Source of the DNA: Endocalyx cinctus
Lineage: Eukaryota; Ascomycota; Sordariomycetes; Amphisphaeriales; Apiosporaceae
NCBI GenBank assembly: GCA_001600455.1
Contig: BCKC01000007.1
Span: 1,045,394 to 1,109,393, forward strand
DNA: 64,000 nucleotides
Reading direction: 5' to 3'
The notes under the pieces were generated by a model. It was not told the origin of the DNA. It saw only the letters and a list, made by a program, of their open reading frames with translations, and did no database searches. Numbering within the stretch: the first letter of the stretch is position 1; each line of letters begins with the position of its first letter. The translations under genes and the position numbers were made by a program. Shown one piece after another: positions 11,390 to 22,225 of this stretch.

Positions 11390-14300
11390 ATGTCTACTCC
11401 TCCGCCCGTCAGTTTTGCGAACTCCTCGCGACATGTTCGTTCCAGAAATACAAGTTTCTCCAGTGACCGGCCCTCGTCCTTCGGTATAGGTTCAATGTCT
11501 CCTCCTCTATCGGTAGCACCCGAGGCCGCATTCATCGCCCCTTCTGCCGCCTCGCAAATAGTTACCAACGACCATGATACGCATGCGGAAGCATGGTACG
11601 ACGAGACAGGACTTGAACCTTCGGGCGAAACTTCTATAGTTTCCCCGGGGGCGCTCCAGCTCGCGAATAATTTTGTTGACCAACTGCTTTTCAGCATTAT
11701 CGCAACTGCCAAATCTACGTTGCTCTCATCTCTTCGCCCGGCCGTGATCGATGTCCTAAAACCAAAATTGGCCAAAGATGCCATCAACCAGGCCGACGAA
11801 GAACTCAAAGAATACCTTGGAGGCGGTGAGGTTGATGAACTGTCTCAGACCTCGGGCTCTGCTTCTGCGGCGCAAGACTGGGACCTTGAGCTAGTATGGA
11901 AACGAACAAGACTACGATGTATGGTCTATTCTTCGCTGGGAGATATGGAAGAGGAGGATGAAGATTTTTACATGGAACAAGAAAATTTAAACAGCGACGA
12001 TGATGATACTTTGGCCGACAACGTATCGCCCGCGGTGGCTATCTTTTTGACTTCAATCCTTGAATTTATAGGAGAACAAGTTCTCATAGTGGCGGGCCAA
12101 GCCGCGCTCCAACGAGTGCGCGCTAAATATCAGAAGGACAAGAAAGAAAATGACCCTCGAGCTACGGGAGAGGTTGCGGACCGAATCGTGGTTGAAGTGC
12201 TTGATATGGAACGTGTGGCTCTGGATCGAACTCTCGGCAGACTCTGGCGATCGTGGAAGAAAAAGATTCGATCCCCCGCTGAACCTAACTATTCTCGGCC
12301 GTTTTCTCGAAGTTCAGGCCACGGCTCTGGCTACTTCCACCAGCGACAAAATGGCAGCGTAGTCGATCTAACGATTTCGCAGAACCCCCCTCTACGCAAA
12401 GACGTTGAGTCATCTAGCGAAAATCAAGTCACGGAAGGTGAAACTACAAAAGATGCAAGCACCGCTGACCCTGAGGAGGGCAAAATTAACCCCGCCGATG
12501 TACTTCTACCGGATAGTGATGTCGAAGCGACCTACAGTGACGAAGAAGAAAGTGAATACGAAGATGATTTACCTCCTCGACCGAAGAGTTGGATCGTTAC
12601 TATCGGTGACGTCTTGCCTTGGTCGTCATCTGAACCCTCAATTAAGCGCGCAAACTCGCTCCCATTGAGGAAGCGTCCTCGGTACATTGCGTCTTCCCCA
12701 GTTTCCGATGGCCCCGAGGAAATAAAGGAAGTTCAAGGCACAGTGGAACACGCCAATGTTGAAACTACAGAAGACGTCGATGATATTCCCGAGTCTGAGT
12801 TAGCACAATTCGCAGAGGCGACGGCCGGATTCCCTGTACCTGACAATTTCATGAGACACTCGATGAGGCACTCGATGAAACCAACCGCCTTAAGCGCTAA
12901 TACCAAAGCTACAGACGCTACAGAGGTGGCGGAACCTACTGGTATGACTTCGGCTATAGCAGCTGGCGCTGCGGCCATAGGCACGGCAGCAGTTGCCGGC
13001 GTCGCGGCCGTTGTAACTGGGCAGCCTCCGCAGACCGAACTTACAGATGACGAACTATCCGATTTTGAAGAAGAACCAGAGATCATGACATCCTCGCGAG
13101 TTTCTATGGGAGGCCGAAGCTCGCCTGAGATGTCCGAGAACGGCTCTAATCGACCACCGTCAATCGTACATGTGAGATCAAACAGCGTGCACTCGCTTCG
13201 AGTCATCGAGGTGCAGTCTCCTCGAAGTCCGAACCCTAGGTCAGGTTTCCCCTCGGTTGAAGGACAAGACCCCCTGGTTCCTCCAGCTGTCGCGCGATCT
13301 GCAACAATATCCCGGGAAAGCAGCATCTCTAGGACGCCTCCAATCGCGGAAGAAGACGACCAAGACGTTCAGCGAGTAATAAGAACAGACACGATCGCTC
13401 AACATCGGGATGTGGGTATTGTCATGGCTCCACCGAAGCGAACTCGTACTCCACCTAGATCGACACCATCGCCGGTCTCTCACCAACAAGAGATGCTAGT
13501 TAGTGTACCTACTATTAATCCTGTTCCGAATAAGGTTCGAGAGCACAGACCTGAGGTGCCTCACAAACCAGCATCTAGCACACGGCAGCCGACGATGCCC
13601 TCCCTTCCTGAGAGGAGTGCCAACCGAGCAGCAGCAGCAGCAACAACGCAAGGATCATCTGTCACATCGCAGCGACGGGGCTCGCCCGAGTCGCCTAAGC
13701 TACCTCGCCAGGGACAAAATGAATCTTCAGCTTCTCTCGGCTCAAACAAGTTCAAGACAATGCGAAGTTCCGAGGATAGTATCGCTAGTCGCTCTGTAAA
13801 TGTACCGCGTAACTTCGATGAGCTCATTCAAAGTAACGAGACTCTGCAATACACCTTAACCCCAGAGAACATGCGAGACACGAATGTGAGTAATCTTACC
13901 AGTTGTTTCTATTATCGGTGTTTGTTCTAACTAAATCGACAGCCTCCTGTACCACAGCATAGTGGTAGCCCTAAATCTGGCCACAAATATCAGATGAGCG
14001 AGGATACGAAGCAGCTCGTGCGCACGAGATCTGCTTCCATCAAACGATCACTCTCCGTAACGAAGACAACCGGACTCAACTCCCATCCTCCAACAGATTT
14101 ACCCATCACCGGAAGATACGTTGGCGCAGGTCCGAAAACACCTGTCTCAATGGCTCCAAAAGGTCGTACAGGTCCTGTACCCCAAGCTCGTGATGCTAGG
14201 GTCCCCGGTGATTCGGTAAATGACTTTGCCGAATTCATTCGTACAACAGGACCCCATGGTAGCAAGGTCTACCCCAACCGAGCAAACTCAAGTGTTAGCA

Positions 14301-15346
14301 ATGCTACGATTGTACACAGTATCACCGCACCGGCTCCCGCTACCAATTTCACCGGCCTAGACAATCAGAGACCACACACTGGTTCACGACCTCGATTGCA
14401 AGCGAGGGATGCTACCGTCAATGCCACCAATGAGAGTTCCGACTTGATCGACTTTATCCGCCGAGGTCCCCCTAACGTTAACGCCAACAATCCCAGAATT
14501 CCTCGTCACGTCGCGCCTTTCCGAACGACAATGGATTCAGACCAGATGCAAATGACGGGTGCGACTGGAGGTAAAGCTGTGGATGCTGTGATCCCCGACG
14601 TGAGGACTAGCCGCGCATCTACAAACATAACTGAAACTTCGGCGCCTTCGTCAATGAACTCATCAAGCGCGCTGCTGAATAAGACCAGCATCCCACCAAT
14701 GTATTCCGGTAACAATTTTGACGATGACGATATGATGCCGAAGCGAACGCGTCGTCGCATTAAGGACCCGTATGCCATCGACCTGAGCGACGAGGACGAG
14801 GACTTTGATGATTTCACTCCTCAGCCCAAAGTGAAGAAGGAGGAGAGTTTGATAGACTTCTTAAACAATTACCCACCTCCACCAGAGCCCGTTTCACAGC
14901 CCATCATGGCGCCGAAGAAGAAGTCAAGTGCCCCCAATCTTATCGCGCGGTTGAGATCCGCCGGTAGCTCAAGCGGTAGTTCCAGTGCACACCAAGGTCG
15001 GAAGGCGTCCATCTCTAGCGATTCTAGGAGTCTTAGCAGTCGCGCCGCTGGTAGTAAGAGTTACACACCGATAGTTGTCCCTTCTGGGCCGGCAGCCGAC
15101 TATATGACATCATCTGCACCGTCCGCTGCTCCCCGAGTAAGCTCATCAAGTCGGGTTCCTATGAAAAGGTTCGAACCCAGGGACGCTACTACAAGCAGTT
15201 CGCGGACAGGGGACTTGGCTTCATTCCTACGTGACTCGGAACCTCCACCTTCAACACTGGCATCTTCCATATCCCCGTCCGATGATAAGAACGGGAACGG
15301 ATTGTCGCGTATGTTCGATCGACGCAAGAAATCAACGGCATACTAG
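11390..15346 (+). CDS. Large disordered protein with N-terminal H2B-like and H2A-like histone folds
   Basis: Exons 11390-13885 and 13943-15346 (intron donor GTGAGT, acceptor CGACAG) encode 1299 aa. Residues about 85-144 resemble histone H2B: NNFVDQLLFSII matches the alpha-2 segment, and LKPKLAKDAINQADEELKEY matches the H2B '[21 protein letters not shown]' helix. After a linker and an acidic loop (about 186-210), residues about 213-242 (SPAVAIFLTSILEFIGEQVL) match the H2A '[24 protein letters not shown]' helix, and about 263-290 resemble the end of the H2A fold. The remaining 1000 residues are Ser/Pro-rich and disordered, with acidic patches and an Ala-rich segment near 520-545. The C-terminal half carries four copies of a short D-[LF]-x-x-F-[IL] motif. 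I do not know a named homologue. A role as a nuclear histone-like or histone-binding factor is inference. Confidence 0.8.
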
Positions 15347-16710
15347 ATTAACCCCGGCGCGAAAGACAAGGAAAAAAAAAACACGAAAAGAAATAAAATC
15401 ATAGAAAACTCATCAACCAACAATCGTCAAAACACTTTCTCCTGTACATATAAAAAATTATTTCAATTCTCTCATTCGGAAACAAAGAAATACGGATACA
15501 ACATGCTGTGGAATATTATCAGCTGCGGATTCGGAGATCTCTTTTAGATGGTTGCAACGACACATGCATGGAAAGGCTTTATAACAGTTTCGGGACTTGG
15601 TCTTTTTTTCCTACTTCACCCCCTTAGATTCATTATTGTTTTGGGACGCTCGTTTGAATGCTCAAATCTTCAAACTTGGATGGGTCTCTTATTTATTTTT
15701 ATTTTTTTATCGAATCAACCACCGATACCATACCCACCTTTTGTATATCCCTCTACTTGGTTATTTCACTTTGAAAACCAACTATAGCTGCTGAAAAGTT
15801 TTCTCTTTTTTTGTTCTTATCTTTTTTACTCTCAAGGATAGCAAAGCCTCTCGCTTTTCTCCGTAGAAGGCCTGTCCTCGGCCAATACCACCCAATATAC
15901 AAACGATATCTTTAATATCTATTTGCCTGCTTCCGTTATTACTTATGCGTGATACTGCTATCTTGAACATTGTGAATGTCGGTGGTGTTCATATTTAAAT
16001 TTGCCTGAAGCGTTGGAAATTCCATCTATAATCAGATGCCCGTCTATGTTCTTTACTGTTGTAGAAAGGGTTTCGTCGACTATGGGAAGTCTCTGGGTAG
16101 GGTTTCATAAACAATTGTATCATTGGTTTTCGCTTATGCTTGCTTCCTGGTATTCATTTATTCGAGTTGTAGCAAAATAGTAGATTTCATAGCCCTACTT
16201 TTCCTCTTCCGGCAGTTATCTAGACAAACTCACTGTAGACATAGTAACTATGATGAAATGGAACGTATGCTGCTTAGACAATTACCTGTACTACTTGGTG
16301 AAAGAGCAGTGAACCTGAAGTATAGGCATCAAGCCTTTCTATCTCGCCAGAAATCCTCATTCCTAGCCATTTGTGTTAAAAGGGTGAATATATGCAGATT
16401 CAACATATTTACTACGGGATCGATCAGTAACTCGTATGGCTCTGGAGAAGAAATTCCGTTACGAGAAAAATCTTAAATAGGTCTATTGGTTATGCCTGTC
16501 TAATACAGAGATACAGGGTGATTCTTTTGTAGTTTCCATTCAAATCGAGTAGAGTAGAATCAAGCCGGCTACACGCCGAAATGAGAAGGTAGCTTCATCG
16601 AGGCTCTCCCTTCCACGATCCTCATCTCTCCCGGGGAAATATATATAAAGGGGGAGAAACGGGCTAATACAGACTTCTTAACACTTCATGGTTCATTTTT
16701 TTTTTCTTTC
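15347..16710. other. Spacer between convergent genes
   Basis: AT-rich, 1.36 kb. It presumably holds the 3' UTRs of the histone-fold protein and of MIC12. Small open frames (e.g. 16123-16476) have no recognisable content. Confidence 0.5.
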
Positions 16711-17521
16711 TCATAAAGCCTTTAATTTCGTATTATCCTTCCGATCGGCGGGGGAATATCTCGCATCGAGCAGCTCCTGCACGCTCTTCCCCGCGTCGGC
16801 GCTCGGTTTCGCGTCGTACCGCTGGCTCAAAGCCTCGTCCACGGGCGACGAGTTCTTCTCCTCTCCGACCGCGCCGCCGACGACCGACTTGGCTTTACCG
16901 AACCCTCTGCCGATAGCGCCTAGGATAGAACTTTTCGATTCTTCGGCCTTGTCCCCTACTTCCTTCGCCTTCGCTTTCGTAGCCTGCTTGGCAGCCGTCG
17001 TCGCCGCCGCTGCTACGTCGTTATCCGTCTCTTCGCCGCCGAAAGCTTTCCGCCACAAGCGAGCCAAGGCGACCTCGAACCCTTCGCGCACCTCGTCCCA
17101 GTCCCTCTCCTGAGCGCGGCGGACGGCGGTCTCGACCTCGAGGTTCCACCGGTCCTTGGCCGACTCGACGAGGTTCGCGCGGCGGCGGGCGGCTTCCTCG
17201 GCTCGCGTCGGCGGCAGCGCGGGCGGTAAAGGGTCGTAGATGCCGGAGACGAGGCGGGTCTGCTGACGCAGGACGGCGGCTTGCCGCTCGCGGTTGCGTT
17301 GGTGCGCCGAGATGGTTAGGTAGGCTAGGCCGAGGGTTACGGTTACGCCGCCGGTCTGAGGGGGAGGGACATTGGTTAGTGGATATAGAACATTTTTGAA
17401 GTAGAAAAAGAGAGAGAGAGAGAGAGAGAGACGGAAAGGGATGAGATGACGAGGAGGAGGAGGAGGAGGAGGAGGAAAAGGGGTGACGGGTTAAGCGTAC
17501 GAAGCCTGTGGTGAAGCCCAT
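16711..17521 (-). CDS. mic12: MICOS complex subunit MIC12 (Aim5)
   Basis: A 7-codon first exon (17521-17501, MGFTTGF) is joined through a 145-nt intron to 17355-16711, giving 221 aa. The spliced N-terminus MGFTTGFTGGVTVTLGLAYL, followed by an SAHQRNRERQ segment, is the signature of fungal MIC12/Aim5. It has one transmembrane helix near residues 8-25, then a charged helical region facing the intermembrane space. MIC12 helps assemble the MICOS complex at mitochondrial crista junctions. The C-terminal half is Ala/Lys/Glu-rich with low complexity. The intron carries AG and GAG microsatellites. The gene is divergent from mitochondrial bL17. Codon third positions are strongly G/C. Confidence 0.88.
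17409..17475. repeat. (AG)n and (GAG)n microsatellites inside the MIC12 intron
   Basis: A (AG)11 tract at 17409-17431 and a (GAG)8 tract at 17451-17475 lie in the single MIC12 intron. On the transcribed (minus) strand they form CT-rich tracts upstream of the 3' splice site, where they may act as an extended polypyrimidine region. Confidence 0.85.
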
Positions 17522-18059
17522 GTTGGCGTGCGTGTGCACACGAGCGGCTGTCTAAGGATTTGGTGGGTTGGTTGAGCGGCTTTACTAAAGTAAACTGCGC
17601 ACTAAAGGCGCGATTATGAGAGAAAATAACTCCAATTGACAAAGGGAAGAAAGTCAATACAAATTGAAAAACATAAAAATAAATCGAGGATAAAATGGTT
17701 CAATTGAACAAATTAGAAGAAAATGTATAAAAATGAATAAATGATCGTAATGGTAAAATAAATCACCTAACCAGAATGACGAAAGGGACGAGAGACGAAT
17801 TGTCGTTCGTTCAAAGATCCGCGCCAAGACATAACCTGATAAAGGGGACCCACTAAAAATTCAGGCCGCTTAGCAGGGGTATTCAAAGACTTCAATTCAA
17901 TTTAATTCTGTAAACTCCAAACCTCCTCAACAAAAATTGAATAGAGTGGAAGACGGTAAAACCCACCAATTATTCCCGATTAATTGGGTTATTCTTTTTA
18001 TAATTGATTCGCTAATAATTGGTGGAAGGGGGAATTAAGAGAGGAAGAATAAAAAGACA
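17522..18059. promoter_or_regulatory. Bidirectional promoter of MIC12 and mitochondrial bL17
   Basis: A 538-bp AT-rich spacer lies between two divergent nuclear genes for mitochondrial proteins, which suggests shared control. It contains TAATTGGGTTATT- and AATTGGTGG-type CCAAT-like elements at about 17965-18025. No specific site is proven. Confidence 0.4.
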
Positions 18060-18909
18060 ATGGCTGGTGGACTCGTAAAATACCGACATTTGAGTCGAAA
18101 CTCGGCTCATCGACAAGCTCTCTTACGAAATCTCGTCACCTCCCTCGTCAAGAATGAGTCCATCCAAACCTCGTGGGCTAAAGCGAAGGAAGCTCAACGT
18201 CTAGCCGAGAAGTTAATCACCCTCGCCAAGAGAAATAACGAGACCGCTAGAAGGAGTGCTCAGGCTATATTATACGTACGTCTTTTATGACAGAAAAAAA
18301 AAAAAAAAAAACGAGGGGAAAAGAAAATTCTAACAAGAGAAAATCCATATATATATATATTAGACCCCTCACGAACTCCTCCCCAAAGTCTTCGGCGAGC
18401 TACGAAAGCGGTACCTGGACCGGCCGGGCGGGTACACGCGCGTGCTCCGAACGGAGCCGAAATCGACCTACGACCAAGCGGACTCGGCCCTCCTGCAGTT
18501 CGTCGACGGGCCGCGGGACATGCGGTACGCGATGACGGCGGCGGCGATAGCGCGGGACCGGGCTCTGAACCGACCCTCGAACCCGCTGACCTTGCTGAAC
18601 AAGAAGAAAGTGCTGCGGTACCGCGGGGACGAGAAGGGCCCGGCCGAGTTCGAATCGCTCGTGCAGCGGATCGCGGAGATGAGGCTGGGCGGGTACGTGC
18701 CGAAGCATATGCGCGCGAAGGAGGAGAAGGAGAAGGAGCAGAGGGAGTGGGAGGAGATGGACGACGAGGAGGAGGAGGCGGCCGAGTTGAGGAAGGAGAA
18801 GGAGGCGGAGGCGTTGGAGGCGAAGGATGAGGTGCCCGAGGTCGAGGTCGAGACCGCGCCTAAGCCGGAGCCGAAATTCGTGAATTGGAGACGGCATACG
18901 AAGAAATAA
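18060..18909 (+). CDS. mrpl8: Mitochondrial large-subunit ribosomal protein bL17m
   Basis: Exons 18060-18275 and 18364-18909 (donor GTACGT, acceptor TTAG) encode 253 aa. The N-terminus ([19 protein letters not shown], then a lysine-rich helix and [18 protein letters not shown]) is the bL17 fold that binds 23S-type rRNA near the exit-tunnel side of the large subunit. The fungal mitochondrial form has a long C-terminal extension, here highly charged (Glu/Lys coiled-coil-like, about residues 180-250). Intron and first exon are AT-rich compared with the GC-rich second exon. The intron includes a long A run and a short (TA)n tract. Confidence 0.93.
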
Positions 18910-19379
18910 GAAAGAAAGTACAAAGAGAAGAAGACAAAAAAAAAAAAAAGTGAAACGATAATGAATATTTGTTTAGGTATTTGATATCAAATCACCAAAC
19001 CCAAGAAGCTCGTAAAGCTTTTGTACAAACCGGTCTGGGGGAGATAGATCTCGCAGAACGAAGAGGTATGATACCTACGAGCAAGAGCTTCTCGCAAACA
19101 AATGTATAAAAAGGGTACCAAGGAGAGGTACATAGAAAGAAGATAACTTCTCATGTACGAGTATGTAAAAAATACTAGAAAAGAAGCAAAAATTTACACA
19201 TTTATCTATATCTTATTATGCATATATATCGTCTCGTCATATCAGTCATCACATATTTCAAGTCAAGCTCTCTGACAAACCATAGCTTATTTAAGAATTA
19301 TGTTCAATCTATCCCTTTATTTTTTTATCTACAGACACTCCTCCCACTCTATCAACCAACCAACTATCCTAACACCGTC
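18910..19379. other. Spacer between convergent bL17m and Utp25 genes
   Basis: About 470 bp, AT-rich, presumably two 3' UTRs. No other feature seen. Confidence 0.5.
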
Positions 19380-21694
19380 TCAGATGAAATCAAACGTATC
19401 GCCCTTCTCACGAATCATCTTACCCACCCTCTTCGAACCCACGATCCTCTCCAACCTCAGAACATCGTATCTCGAAAACAGGACCCTCACGCTACCCCCC
19501 TGTCCCGGCTCGAGCGTGCCATCCCTCTGGCTGGCGGCCAAGAACCCGCCCGCGATCTCGCGGTAGAAAGCCGGGTTATCCGGCGGCGCGTACATGACGA
19601 CGCGACGGACGCCCCTGAACGCGTACCGCCGGAAGTGGTGGGCCCTCTCGGTGTACAGGAGGACGGCGTGCCGGCCCGCGAGGAAGTGCGACCTCGCCCT
19701 CGACGCCTCCCGCACGTCCGCGTACTCGGACACGGCCCCGAACGAGAGGTCGGCCGCCTGGGCCGAGGTCGATAGGTAGTTCCGGACGCGGACGAAGTCG
19801 AGGTAGGACGGCACGAAGAGCAAGGTCCCGGCGGCGTCCCGGCCGCCGCGGCGCGTCAGCGTCGGCATCACGGCCGAGACGAAGTACGCGAACCGCGCGT
19901 CGGGCTCGGCCGCGATCGAGGCGCACTCGAAGCGAGAAAAGGTCTGCTTCGCCTTGGTGATCATCGTCGTTCGGAGTTCCTGGATCGCCCCTTCCTCGTA
20001 CGGCGGTTGCGCCCTGGCCCGGCCCGCCCAGTTCTGCCCCCACTTTCGATGAACCTCGGTGAGCTCGGGGGTGTTGAAGGCGGATAGGACGATCGTCTGG
20101 CGGAAGTTGGGCGCTTGCTTCTCGAGGTACCATTCGCGCACGCGGCTGAAATCGCACCCGTGGGCGTCCCGCGGTTGCAGGTTGAGGTGTTCAAAGATGT
20201 GCTCGACGTGTTCCCAGTTCTGCATCAGGAGAGCGTCGGCCTGATCCAAGACGACGATTTCGATAGAACTGAGGAAGTCGTAGTCCACCTGTTTGTTATT
20301 CTTCTTATCTTCTTCCGAACCGATGGCCATCCGCAGACCTAGCGGGCTCGCCATGAGAATGTCCGAGTTGTAGAACTGGGAGAAGTACTTGATCGTCTTC
20401 CGTGTAAACTTAACGCCAAGTCGGAACATGTCGTCGTCGTTGCCCTCGAATAGCTCCCGGAAGTCTTCGGGACGATCTGCCGAGAATTTGGCGTCCTTGT
20501 CTAGGTACGACTCGTCGAACCGCTTCCGGTTCTCCTGCTGGTCCGGGTCGACGAGTGAGCAGATCTCGTTCACCATCTTAACAGCCGAGTTCCGGGTAGG
20601 TAAGAGCATCAGCACTTTTGGCCTTGTGAAACCCTGGTCTCGAGGTTCGAAATCGGTATTCTCGCCTTCTTTAGCTAATTTGGCGTTGTTTTTGATGACT
20701 CGGTCTCGAGTCCTGTAAAAAGTTGAATAAGCATATTAAATATAAGGGGATATTTGATTAGGAAGAACTTACTTGAATACGTGATTTATGGCATGTAGGC
20801 ACGTCATCCGCCGTACACTTTGAGCGTTCTGAACGGTACGACCACAGAATAGAAGATCTTGGTAGTTGAAAGTTATCGGATAGAGGACCTGCTCCAGTTT
20901 ATCGAGAGTTGATCGTTTCTTGGTAGCTGTTTCTGCAAGCTTATGTTTAAGTTTCAAGCTTCCGAGATCAGGAAACGTTGCGGGTATCCGTGATAAATCG
21001 GCTGTTTCCTTGTTGGGGATATTTGTAAACACTCTCCATCCGTTGATTTCAGATTGTTTAGATTGATACTCATTCCCTTGAAGTCCTTTCAAGCGTTTCT
21101 TTACTAAGCCTTGGTCCGGGTTGACAAAGTGAGTCTCGAAGGGGTCAGAAGAATCCACCATATCTTCATCCTCATCCTCATCATCTAACTCAAGACCAGC
21201 TTCTGGCCCTTCTTCCGGTTCCTCGACAAGATCGACATCTTGACCCTCTACATCTGAGGGAGGATCCTCTTTTGTCTCTATTTCAGCCGACTTTTTAGCA
21301 CCTTTCTCATCATGGTCTAACTTTCTCCTCTTAGACGAAGGAGCAGAAGATGAATTTTCCTTTGAGAGACTTTGTAGCAGAGCCAAATAGGGACGCTGGG
21401 TAGTTTGAGAAGGCTCATCTTCCGACATAAGCTCTTCATCTTCAGATTCCTCGACTGAGGGTGAATCATCTTCTGAATTCTCAGATTCAGATTCTCTAAG
21501 AAATAGTTAGAATTGATTTTTTTTTTTGGTCATATTTCTTATGAGAAGATGAGTGGGAAAACTCACGCGATATCTGCAATTCTAGAAGTATCAAATTTTG
21601 GAGCTCCTCCATAGCTTCTTCTACTATTATTTGGTCTTCCACCTCTTCCTCTAGCAGAGCCACGACGGCCCGCTGGTTTTCCTCTTGGTGGCAT
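19380..21694 (-). CDS. utp25: U3 snoRNA-associated protein Utp25 (SSU processome)
   Basis: Exons 21694-21567, 21495-20773 and 20712-19380 give 727 aa, close to the usual size of fungal Utp25. The start [19 protein letters not shown] is Arg/Gly-rich and nucleolar-like. An acidic segment (residues about 45-160) precedes the conserved region. The core looks like a degenerate RNA-helicase fold: [14 protein letters not shown] (motif Ia-like), ILMASPLGL, and [14 protein letters not shown], where the DEAD box is replaced by DQAD. The C-terminus contains a second RecA-like half with [14 protein letters not shown]. Utp25 acts in early 18S rRNA processing in the nucleolus. The 3' exon is very GC-rich while exon 2 is not. 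Divergent from eIF3f. Confidence 0.93.
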
Positions 21695-22225
21695 TGTATT
21701 CGGTCAATATATGAAGAAAATAAAAATTAAGATACTTGTGTATATATTTTTACTTGATATTAAAAGTATAGCAAAGAAAAGTAGTTATTATGATACTTTG
21801 GCAGAATTTATTAGTTACTGAGCCACAACTGTCAAAGTATTTAGCTAAAATCTTCAATTAGCAGCCATAATTATAAGCCACATTTATTTATATATTCATA
21901 TATGCAGTATTAAGTAAAAAGTGAAGTTAAGTAAATATAATTTCTTATCTTAGCGTATTATTTTCTTATCGAGAATTTGTGCCCCGCCAATCCCACAAGA
22001 ATTCTGAAAATTCAAGGGAAGTTTACCACAGCAGGAACGACTTGACGAAGTAACGACAACCGGGTTTATAGGCTTAATTAGTAGGGCAGTAAGAGACGCT
22101 AAAGGAAAACATAATATTTTCGATTTTCTCTAAACCAACACGAACACGGTTCACCACTGTTCATCAGAACAACACCCCAATAAATTTACGAACGTCAAAC
22201 TTCATTTATTCATTCAACTGGCAAG
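21695..22225. promoter_or_regulatory. Bidirectional promoter region of Utp25 and eIF3f
   Basis: A 531-bp AT-rich spacer between divergent genes for ribosome assembly and translation initiation. I see no defined regulatory element beyond A/T-rich tracts. Confidence 0.35.

Noticed and set aside
12733..13326. 197-aa minus-strand ORF inside the histone-fold gene
   Set aside because: Shadow frame of the long Ser-rich coding exon.
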